37,109 nt of DNA from Didymodactylos carnosus (lineage: Eukaryota; Rotifera; Eurotatoria; Philodinida; Philodinidae): NCBI GenBank assembly GCA_905250885.1, contig CAJNOQ010001025.1:1-37109 (forward strand), written 5' to 3'. Under the pieces are notes generated by a model. The model made no database searches. It had not been told where the DNA came from and worked only from the letters and a program-made list of their open reading frames with translations. A program made the translations under genes and the position numbers. Positions 1 through 9,658 of this stretch are shown in pieces. Positions within the stretch are counted from its first letter, which is position 1; every line of letters begins with the position of its first letter.

Positions 1-1757
1 ATTTTCTGTATGGTGAATGGTCGTTGTCTGTTTTTAATGTCCTGCTAAACTAATTAAGAGATGTTTGATTTTAACATAAAATTGCAGTTTTCGAGCTATG
101 CGCGTACTTTTTTTTGTATGTAGTAAGAAGTTGCGTAACAGTCGGTACTGAAAAACGTACGGTCTCCAGTTTGAGGTTAGTTAGTGTACTATACGCGATC
201 TCTAAAGTTGTCTTACTATTGGCTAGCGCATTCATCCATTCCTGGTAGTCTTTAACAATTCTGAGAAAATTAATAGTATAGCATAAATAACTTTATAGAA
301 GGATTGTTAACTACTAGAAAAAAAGGGTGGAAAGTTGGCGAATTTTTTACTGATTGTTGCTAAAAGGGTTTAATATAATAAAAGTAGCTGTGGGTTCATC
401 ATGAACATAAGAGATGTCTTTTAATTAAGTATCTTCACGGTACAGTTACAATGCTGTTCGTTGTAGGACAATAGATGTGATTATAATCGATTCCCTGTAT
501 GATCCAATATACAGATACATCACATACTGTATATTTGTGATCAGCTGTCAATTAAATCATACAGCATATATTCAATATTTTTCAAAAAATTTATCATTTT
601 CGTACACTGTTTGTGCAATAATTAAATGAGAAGTTGAAAAAATTATTTTAAAAGGTTTATCAGAACTACTTCGTAGTTCGATTGGTTTTTGTTCCGAATC
701 TCTCAATGCATAATAACTGAGAAAAATCGGCACAAAAGTATGTCGAAAAGGTATCAGAAAGAAAGAAGGATGAAGAATATTGCTAGGCAACGACGATAGT
801 GAAAAGCAATAAGTTATGTCCTTCGACAACTTAAATATGTAGGTTCTATCATAACAATATTATGTATAGTATAGCATATAATATAATATAAAAAATACTA
901 GAGACTAACAACTGTTCCGGAAAAAACTAAGAAGTCCGCTGAGTGAAAGCGTAATTGAAAAACATTAGAATACATACAAAATTTTGAGCAGGAATAGGGC
1001 AATAGTTGCAGTTTATGCAGCGCATAAGATACAACTGATATAATGAGAGATAGACATCAGTGAATAGTAGACTCTTATCGGTGGATTCAGAGAAAGGATC
1101 GCATTTCTCTCTCTGGATGATTGAACCTTTTTATATAGCACATTAATGGTCCGTTGTGTAAATCAGCAGATTAATTATAGTAGTATTCACTGTAATGTAC
1201 ACAACTGCGTCAAACAAATTAGTATATAGTTTGTACGCATTGCACAGTACCACATTATGATTAACGATTTTACACCAAAAACGGCAGTGTTTCTGAAGTA
1301 TGCTCATATCTTGTAGTTTGTTGCGGAATTATAAAAGAATGTATCAAAATTCATATCTAATTTTATATCTTTAATATACTATTCTGGGACATTCGGCGTA
1401 TCCTTTTCCAAATATATAGATTCAGGGATACTAGAGAACGAGTGGCTGACTCTGAAAAGAAGCTCTCCCTAGAAAAAAAGCAATTTATCTTAATGAAAAA
1501 CAATAAGTCTTCTTTCGTTTTACTCATTCCGCTTTATATAAAAAAGTGCGTGTAACGATGAAACTGGAATCTCTCTACCACATAACGTGCGAGGCAGAGA
1601 TCCCACAATTAGTGGTCTGATAGCTCAGTGTGAAGAGTGCTTCGAGTTTTTTTCACTAATTTTTTTCAAATAAGATATTTGTTTCTACTTGTAGATGGTT
1701 TCTTTTACCGTGCTTAGGGTAGTTTAGATGTTTCTACTCTAAATAGTTTTAAAATAA
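1..1757. other. Non-coding region upstream of FIG4
   Basis: No convincing exon was found on either strand. The stretch is A+T-rich with scattered stops. The one open frame of note (85 codons, - strand, 572-829) has no recognisable domain. A pyrimidine-rich acceptor-like site ending at about 1693 lies about 65 nt before the FIG4 start and may mark the 5' end of the mature FIG4 message. A short tRNA-like A-box at 1613-1652 lacks a 3' half. Confidence 0.5.
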
Positions 1758-4700
1758 ATGCCAACTGTATATGAATATCCTATTTTGAATCCTTTCGAAC
1801 GATTTACCATCTATGCCACGCACAACGTAAACAAAATGAGTGGATATCGCTGCTGTTTAAATTGCTGTTTGTTTTTCTTCTGTTAAGCGATACTTCGTTG
1901 TGGCTATGGATCGAAGTAAATCAAAGTGTCGTATATTAAAAGTAGATCGTATGGACCAAAAAGAGCTTAGCGTCAGCGAAGATCAAGTACGTACCATATC
2001 ACGTTCTATATTCGATACTTAAGATTATTGTAGCAAAAATAAGTCTATGTTATGAGAACTATGAAACATTTAATGTGGAAAACGTGGAGAAGATTTCTGG
2101 TGCTTATACATCGTTCTGCCAAATAGAACAGTGCGTGGTTGCTAGTTTAATTGAGACTGAAAAACTCGCTCGACTAGCACCCACAAGAAATGAATGAGTT
2201 TAAACCATTAGCCAGACGATATTTTTCTGTAAATCGAGCTCGAACTTCGAGACAAATGATTTGATAAACTAGATACCAAAATCACGTGAAACTTTGCATT
2301 AATATGAAGGTGTTTGTCATATTTCTTATATACGAGAAAAGAGAAAGTTGAGAATATTCTAAAAAGAACATAGCTGAAAGCTGTTGTTAAAAAAGTGATG
2401 ACTCGCTTATCTCTTGTATTGACGTAATAGTCATAAGCACAACTCCTCACTATTCGTTCTCATGAGGATAACAAGTATCAAAAATTTCACCATTGATGTA
2501 TCCCTTTTTAGCATGAATATTCATATGGTGAATTACGACAATTATTAGGCACAATTGAAACGAGTAGTAAAACAGGTGGATCAGCTTTTAGTAAAACAAT
2601 TCATGCATATGGGATAGTTGGTAAACATAAATTAACAATTTTTAGAAGTGAAAAGGTGTGATTTATTTTAATATTTCAGGTTTCATCAAATTTCTCGAAG
2701 GATATTATATGATACTGATAACAAAAAGGACACAAGTTGCCGCTATTGGATATCATAATATTTATAAAATCGAAGAAACCGTTATGCTTAGTATCACAAA
2801 TGAAGATATACGTAAAATTAATTCCGATGAAAACAAGTATGACATTGTTTCATATGATTATTAATGGTTTGCTATGCAAATACTTTTCTTCAAGCAGAAT
2901 CAAATGACTGATCCATTCGAATTAATAATTTCTTTTTTATTATCACTCTTAGATATCTGCGTTCGTTACAAAATTTTGATTTGACAAGTGGATTTTATTT
3001 TAGGTAGGTAAACTTTGTGTTTGCTCTTCAATTTAATATTTTCTTATTGTATTTCTAGTTATACTTATGATTTAACGCATACATTACAGTATAATCTTAT
3101 ACAACAAGACTGGACGAGGAATCGTTCCACTGGGGAACAATGTTCTACTGATGTTGATTCTTATTATGGAACAAGGTATAATCCAACATGGAAATTTGTT
3201 TGGAATAAATATTTACTTGAACCAATTCGATCACAAATTCATCCAAGATGGTTACTATTCATTGTATGTAGATTGATTTATAAAACGCATGTATTCATTT
3301 TAAGTCCAATCATGTACTTTAAGGTCCACGGATGTATTTTGCAATATAGTATCCTTTTCTTCGAAGTCTACTATATACAAATTCAAAACTAAATTGATTA
3401 TTCTTTAACATTGTATATTTGAATATCTTCTGTCGTTCGGTTTATTTGACGTTATTATGTAGAAGATCGAAATGCTATGCTGGTACACGATTTTTAAAAC
3501 GCGGTGGTAACTGTAAAGTACGTATTGTTTACTATAAAAAAATTCGTTTGATATAAGCTGTACTTTCTTTGTTTTAGGGCTATGTAGCAAATGAAGTAGA
3601 AACAGAACAAATTGTACATGATGCATCGGTATCATCGTTTGAAAAGAGTCATTTTACAAGTTATGTACAATTGAGAGGTTCTGTGCCAGGATTCTGGTCT
3701 CAAGATCCCAAGCAAGTACCGAAACCTCCGATTATTAGTAAGTTTATTTTATTAATTTTACTAAGTTTAGATAAAATCTTATTTTAGTTGATCAAAATGA
3801 TCCAACGTATGTTGTTGCAGCACAACATTTTCGTCAATTGTTTTACCGTTATGGTTCTCCTATAATTGCATTGAATCTTGTTAAAGTAAAAATGATTAAT
3901 CATACATTAAAACTCGTATATTTATGTCGTTTCATTTTTGTAGAAGCGTGAGAAAAAAAAACAAGAACAAATATTATCCGATGAATATTCATCAGCTATT
4001 GAATATCTTAAACAATTTGTACCTGATGAAAATTGTATTCAATATTTAGCATTTGACATGGCACGTGTTAACAGAAGGCAAGTAATGTACAGTTCTATCA
4101 TAAAGTCCAATGTTTATGTATTATCTTTCTTAATTTAGTAAACATCGTCGAGTTATGCCAAAATTAGATGAAATTGCACGCCGATGTCTTCAACAGACAG
4201 GATTTTTTCAAAATTTTTCATCACTTGTAAATGAGAAACAATATTTTTTTGATAAGCAAGTTGAAATAGATCTATTATTTAATTTGTTGACAAAAAACAA
4301 GTCTTTTTTATATTAGAGATAGCGTCATTCAGCTAAAACCTTTCCGTTCATATTTTGTACAGACTGGAATAGTTCGTGTCAACTGCGTCGATTGTTTAGA
4401 TCGTACAAATACTGCCATGTTTGCAGTGGCAAAGTATGTTCTTGGTCAACAAGTAAGTACCGAGCTATTTTTGTAGTTCTATACTTCAAGATGATTTGTT
4501 TAGCTTTTTGCACTGGGAGTTACCGAAACGCCACATTTACAAGAAAATTCTGTTGTGGAACTGTATGTATATGTCAACAAGATAAGAACAGAAAAGTTAT
4601 TTTATTTTTTCTAGTGTGCTAAAACAAATGTACGAAGATTCGGGTGATTTATTGGCTCAACAATATGGTGGTAGTCAGTTGGTACATCGAATCGATTCGT

Positions 4701-6318
4701 ACAAAAAAATTGCACCAGCATGGAGTACACAATCACGAGATATCGTACAAACTTTATCTCGTTATTACAGTAACGCTTTTTCTGGTAATTTTGATATTCT
4801 CAATGATATTTGTGTCGTTCGTCTAACATTTTTCTTTTTTTATTTAGACGCTGAAAAGCAAAATGCCATTAACTTATTCTTAGGTATATATCAACCACAG
4901 CGTACACATTTCTGGGAATTAACAAGCGACTATCATTTGCATGATCCACGTTTAGTTGCCGGTTACATTCCACCACAGTGAGTGATAGTATTTTTTTAAT
5001 ATTTACTTCATTCTTCATTAGTACATTTATGTTTTTTCAGCTATACAAACATTTTGGGTGATGATATATGGTTTTCTTTGCCTTACGCAGCAGAACAGGG
5101 TAGAAGAAAGATATGAATAATTTTGTCCTCTGAAAACTATTAACTTTTTTGATTTTAGTTTTAAAATCAAAAAATAATTGTTTAGAAATAATGCAATTAT
5201 CTAAAGATGATTTATTAATTGACGGTTTCACGCAACATTATCAACTAAATGAAATGACCGTATTTGATGAATTATTCGATTGGCACATGGATTCTACTAC
5301 AAAGTTAGTAGTAACAAAATCACACATAGATTAAAGAAAGTCATTCAAATATAATATCTTTCATTTTGTTTTTCAGAGATGTTTACAATCTAGGTATACA
5401 ACCGCGAGGTCCACGTGAATTTACACCATTTTCTGTGAGAGAAAATAAACAGCGAAAGACAGTGGCAGGATTAAGGTAGAATACCATCTCTTTTAGAATG
5501 TACTCATAAATTTAATTCTATTTCCTATTTTTCAGTGTTTCATCAGACATTCAACAACGTGGTTTATTTCAACAACAGCAAACTCCACCGTCTATTACAT
5601 CACCACAAGCTCAACAACAACAAAAGGAAACAAGTGAACACACCAGTTATAGTTCAGATGGATCTATATTTGATGATACTGATACAGATGATGAAAAAAA
5701 ACAACAAATGCAACAATCATCTCAATCACAACTTACAAAAAAAGTTAAATCAAAATTAAAATCAAAATTTTATGATGATATTACAAATAATAATCAAATA
5801 AAAAAAGTATTAAATAATATTTTTCCAAGTACATATGATGTCTACGGGTTACAAATTGATGAACCATCACAAGAATCATTACGTATTTATGAACAATTTT
5901 CTAAAATGGGTTCTAATGAAACACTTTTGTCACCATCATTTATTCAACGATCAACATCAGCTTATTCAACACATTCAATATCCTCTAGTTCAAGTTTTGA
6001 AATGTATGCTTGAATAAAACAAAAACTCTTAATCAAAATCTTACATTTCTTCTTTTTTTTTGTAGAATATTTCCAACATTACTTGAACGTACAAAATTGT
6101 CGCCGCAGCAACAAAATTCTGTTACCCAAACGACATCAACATTGATAGGAAATAACAATCGAATTAAGCAATTTGTTGAACCCGTTGTTAGAGTTGAAAG
6201 TATTGAAATATATGAAAAAACAGTTTCAGTTGCTAGTAATGGTCCTATTGAACCATCAGATGAAAATCGTTTAATTTATGAAAATTTTGTGGCATCACTT
6301 ATTCCGTCACAAGCCTGA
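1758..6318 (+). CDS. FIG4: Polyphosphoinositide phosphatase FIG4 (SAC domain), 21 exons
   Basis: FIG4 removes the 5-phosphate of PI(3,5)P2 on endolysosomal membranes, in complex with PIKfyve and VAC14 (family knowledge). Exons inferred from GT-AG sites and conservation: 1758-1826, 1888-1986, 2512-2620, 2680-2836, 2953-3003, 3059-3263, 3324-3348, 3417-3517, 3578-3737, 3788-3885, 3944-4077, 4139-4259, 4333-4452, 4504-4562, 4615-4784, 4848-4977, 5041-5099, 5159-5303, 5377-5475, 5536-6003, 6066-6318. They join in frame to about 943 aa (human 907). The SAC catalytic loop CVDCLDRT (Cys461, Arg467) is intact, and conserved blocks [22 protein letters not shown] and [10 protein letters not shown] are present. 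The C-terminal half of exon 20 is Gln/Ser-rich with an acidic run. The 12/13 exon boundary is the least certain; intron 2 (525 nt) is much longer than the others. The start fits the MPT...[10 protein letters not shown] / RYFVVA alignment to the vertebrate N terminus. Confidence 0.95.
3349..3416 (+). other. Probable U12-type (minor spliceosome) GT-AT intron in FIG4
   Basis: The intron starts GTATCCTTTT, an exact match to the U12 donor consensus RTATCCTTT. It carries TTCTTTAAC at 3401-3409, one mismatch from the U12 branch consensus TTCCTTAAC, 8-9 nt before the proposed end. No AG exists between the last in-frame stop and the conserved coding block that follows, so a normal GT-AG intron cannot be drawn. 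Ending at AT (3415-3416) restores frame and gives exactly the same number of residues (13) between the HG and R-x-VY anchors as in human FIG4. Phase 1 is typical for U12 introns. Confidence 0.6.
4078..4138 (+). other. GC-AG intron in FIG4
   Basis: The donor reads AG|GCAAGT, the classic GC-AG consensus. Using the GT four bases downstream instead would put a TAA stop at the start of the next exon. Splicing at GC gives the conserved reading ...ARVNR|SKHRR.. in frame. Confidence 0.75.
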
Positions 6319-6383
6319 ATTGAATTCAGACTTACTGTTCGCTTCTATTTATTTTATTATTTTTATAGTGCAATATTTTTTAC

Positions 6384-6389
6384 AATAAA
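6384..6389 (+). promoter_or_regulatory. FIG4 polyadenylation signal
   Basis: AATAAA, 66 nt past the FIG4 stop codon and well ahead of the HMG-CoA lyase start. Confidence 0.55.
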
Positions 6390-6539
6390 AACAGTAATTA
6401 GTCCATTAAAGATGAAACTATCCACACACCCTCAGATATTTATTAGAGATGAGTCGCTTCTCTTGAATTCTTGTCTTATATATGTACATATCTCAGTTAC
6501 AGAAAATATACTTTTATTAGTGTACAAGTGATATTATCA

Positions 6540-6548
6540 TTTTTTTAG
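6540..6548 (+). promoter_or_regulatory. Acceptor-like site before HMG-CoA lyase (possible spliced-leader site)
   Basis: A run of T followed by AG ends 19 nt before the HMG-CoA lyase ATG at 6568. No upstream exon is seen in the 249-bp gap after FIG4. In bdelloid rotifers such sites receive a trans-spliced leader. A cis 5'-UTR intron would look the same. Confidence 0.35.
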
Positions 6549-6567
6549 ATTAAAAAAACTATGAAAA

Positions 6568-7638
6568 ATGTTGTTAAAAAAGACAATTCGACATATGGTG
6601 GATGATAAATCAATTCAATTATTTAAACATCAAATTCAACGTTTGAAAAATAGTCGATCATTATCTATATCATCTAATTGGGTAAAAATTGTCGAGGTTG
6701 GACCGCGTGATGGTTTACAAAATGAGAAACAAATCGTGCCAACATCTGTCAAAGTTGAGTTTATTAATCGTTTAAGTCGAACAGGTTTAAATTATATTGA
6801 AGCAACAAGTTTTGTAGCACCAAAATGGGTACCACAAATGGCTGATCACACTGAAGTTTTGGCACAAATTGAACGTCGAACAGGTGTTCGTTATGCTGCA
6901 TTGACACCAAATCTTCAAGGAATAAAAAGTGCCATTAAATCATCTGTGGATGAAGTAGCCATATTTGGAGCGGCATCCGAAACATTCTCTAAAAAGAATA
7001 TTAACTGTTCTATTGATGAGTCTCTAGCACGCTTTGTTGATGTTGTAAAATTAGCCAAAGAAAATTCGATTCCTGTCCGCGGATATGTCTCATGTGTAGT
7101 CGGGTGTCCGTATGAAGGAAAGATTAGTCCTAGTCAAGTACTGCCTGTTGTTCAAAAACTAATCGATATGGGCTGTGTGAGTGTCGCGCTTTCTCCATAT
7201 GTTTAAAAATAGTGGCCTTTCATATCTATTTTTTTTCAGTATGAGGTGTCATTAGGTGACACAACTGGCGTTGGTACACCAAAATCTATCAAAGATCTGT
7301 TACTAAATTTAACAGAAAATGGAATTTCGGTCGAAAAATTAGGTATTCACTGTCATGATACATATGGACTGGCAATTAGTAATATTTTTCAAGCACTTGA
7401 AATGGGTGTAAGATCAGTTGATTCAAGTGTGGGTGGCCTTGGTGGATGTCCATATGCGAAAGGAGCAACAGGAAATGTGGCTACAGAAGATGTTGTCTAT
7501 TTGATGAATGGACTTGGATATGAGACAGGCGTTGACCTGGAAAAATTAATTGAAACAGGATACTTCATAACAAATTATTTAGGAAGACAAAATAACTCCA
7601 AAGTAGCTCATGCTATGCCATGTAAAATGGAAAAATAA
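6568..7638 (+). CDS. HMGCL: Hydroxymethylglutaryl-CoA lyase, 2 exons
   Basis: Cleaves HMG-CoA to acetoacetate and acetyl-CoA, the last step of leucine breakdown and ketogenesis. Exons 6568-7176 and 7240-7638 (63-nt intron, GTGAGT...CAG) encode 335 aa. Active-site residues of the DRE-TIM metallolyase family are visible: VGPRDGLQNE (Arg47, Asp48), metal-binding HCHDTYG (His240, His242) and the G-loop GGCPYAKGATGN (Cys273, Asn282). The first about 38 residues are basic but not a clear mitochondrial presequence. The protein ends MEK, without the CKL peroxisomal tail of vertebrate HMGCL, so the location (mitochondrial or HMGCLL1-like extramitochondrial) is open. An out-of-frame ATG at 6561 starts a 14-codon upstream ORF overlapping the start. 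Met10 (6595) is an alternative start. Confidence 0.95.
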
Positions 7639-7834
7639 AGTGTATATATACATAACAGTGATTGTTTTGTATGGCCTTTCGATGCGTAGATAGTTTTTAT
7701 GACTTTTTTTGTATATTTATTTGTAGATAAATGTATGTAAACTATACATCTGGTTGATTAATGTGAGAATACACTTTGCATGTTAAGTAAAAATCCTGAT
7801 TGACATTGAACAACAATATTTTGTCAATCTTATG

Positions 7835-7840
7835 AATAAA
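7835..7840 (+). promoter_or_regulatory. HMG-CoA lyase polyadenylation signal
   Basis: AATAAA about 200 nt after the stop codon; another AATAAA overlaps the stop codon itself at 7633-7638. Confidence 0.4.
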
Positions 7841-8200
7841 TGTTCAGTATTCATATCTCTTGAGTATACTTGCACAATAATTTTTTGAGCAAAACAGAAG
7901 GAGAAACGAATATTCTCTTATATATATTACTCTATATCCCAAGCTTTGTGGAAAATACTGAAAATGAGACAAAAAGTAATTGATAAGTTTAAACTGTAAA
8001 GCAGCTTGAACGAACGATAGCTAACAACTTCTTATCTATATTTGATTTCAAATAGTGTGAAGTGAATATATCACATAGAACTTCAGACTCGATTCTCGGA
8101 CTCCCATCGATCAGTTTTATATTCATAAGCGTATGTTTCATTATCACAACTGTACACAATGATTGTCTTTTTTCATTCAACTAATTTTTTGACTAGTTTT

Positions 8201-8485
8201 AGTATGTTTGAATTGCGATCTTTTGGTTTGTTGAGACGAACTGGAGATAACAACTATCGTTTCAAAGAAGAATCTGCCACCTAACTGTTAGTTCTTCTCT
8301 CTGCAGCCTATTGGGAATATAATGATGATATCACGCAGCTGGCTACAGATTGTCGTCGTGACATCGGATTGATAGTGGAGACAGGCATTTGATGGAAGGA
8401 GCTGCATATCTACGTGAAGAAAAAATAAAGTTCATGCAGAGTCAAGAACAAGTGCTTTTTCGTATTCAGCACACTCGATAATCCC
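8201..8485 (+). pseudogene. Possible gene remnant, family unknown
   Basis: Three short open stretches read like protein but are broken by a stop and a frame change. From 8201 an ATG opens 26 codons. After a pyrimidine/AG site near 8305, a stretch rich in Y, W, D and R continues. A different frame then holds an acidic/basic helix-like segment (LREEKIKFMQSQEQ) up to a stop near 8484. The 3' part forms the left arm of the neighbouring fold-back. I recognise no family, and chance open frames cannot be excluded. Confidence 0.2.
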
Positions 8486-8701
8486 GAAGATTTTCTATTT
8501 TTGGCTTGGCGAGAGGTATTACCAAAAGTTTAAGAAAAATTTTGAAACTAATATTATTTTCCTACGGAAACTTTTTTTCGTCATCTTGTTTGAAAAATTT
8601 TCTTAAACTTTTGGTAATAATCCTCGCCAAAAATAGAAAATCTTCGCTATTATTGAGTGTACTGAATACGCAAAAGCACTTGACTGCGACTTTGCATAAA
8701 C
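8430..8701. repeat. Long inverted repeat (fold-back), arms about 115 bp
   Basis: Left arm 8430-8548 and right arm 8588-8701 are reverse complements with a few mismatches and one 4-5 nt indel, separated by a 39-nt loop. The central 30 bp around ATTACCAAAAGTTTAAGAAA are nearly perfect. Weaker complementarity may extend some 30 nt further out on each side. RNA from either strand would form a long hairpin. It may be a fold-back transposon, or an inverted duplication of the adjacent gene remnant. Confidence 0.85.
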
Positions 8702-8888
8702 TATATTTCTCTGTCGGTGATAGGTATTGGTGCCCGCAACCCCTTCTCAGGTTTAATTTATTAACAGAATAAATAAATCTGAAAATTCAAAAAGTGTTTT
8801 GTTTACTCAATTTTGTTACTTTATGTTTTTCAATATAACATAAAGAAGTATATGCGTACCTTCAACTGAATATATCTGGGATCAGTAC

Positions 8889-9111
8889 TTCATTTGGCTT
8901 TTTTAAAAAGTACATACTTGGGAGAACTTATCTCACGTTAGGTACGTTAACAAAGTACTTCGTATCAATAAAACCACGCCTTGCAATCTTGTAGAAGTAC
9001 TTGTAAAAGCATACGACAAGTGACTAATCTTGAAAATACTTGCCAAGTTTTCCATGTACTCACCAAGCGGATCAATTATGTTCATTAGGGACAGGTTTAA
9101 AGCCAAATGAA
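8889..9111. repeat. Small TIR element (MITE-like), 223 bp
   Basis: Perfect 13-bp terminal inverted repeats TTCATTTGGCTTT (8889-8901) and its complement (9099-9111) bound a segment with several AGTACTT-type subrepeats. No coding capacity. No clear target-site duplication was identified, so this is tentative. Confidence 0.4.
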
Positions 9112-9658
9112 ATAAAAAATACGAAGACATAATAGTTTTTATTCAATAGAGCAAAGATCATAGCCATTCTGACTATGCTTAATTATCTGAAAAATAATGA
9201 TTGTCTCTGCTGACATCTATATTTACTTCGATTGCTCAAGAATTTTTTCCAATCCATGTTGATTACTGTCGTCTCTGAAACTCTCACTAATTATATATTA
9301 TAGTATCAGTTATAATTACTATAATATCTTCAAGTACACATTCTTCATATCGCATAACTTTGATTAGGATTGACGATGATTCCTCGAGATTTATCTGTCA
9401 TTTTAAGCGAAGAACGCAGTTCACTCTAAATGTGATCAATGAGTGCTATACTACTCAATTGAAACTTTCATTATACTATAGAATAGTTTTTCTCCGTGAG
9501 AGTGGGATCAACAATAACACTTTTACATTCCTAAATCGATACATCGTACGTTTTATATCGATAAATACTTCAGTGCCGTATTCTTCTCGCTACATAAATG
9601 TTCACGTTCGCAATAACGTATTAGTTTTTGTTTTAGATTTTTATTCTCTATTTTCATT

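Larger units (their letters stand above)
7639..9658. other. Intergenic region between HMG-CoA lyase and TBC1D13
   Basis: No intact gene was seen. It contains a coding-like remnant, a long fold-back repeat and a small TIR element, listed separately. Around 9631-9636 a T-rich tract ending in AG precedes the TBC1D13 ATG by 22 nt, a possible leader or 5'-UTR splice acceptor. The remainder shows only A+T-rich unstructured sequence. Confidence 0.5.

Noticed and set aside
1613..1652. tRNA-like A box (TAGCTCAGTG) followed by a T run
   Set aside because: No anticodon arm, T arm or acceptor partner can be folded; at most a tRNA or SINE remnant.
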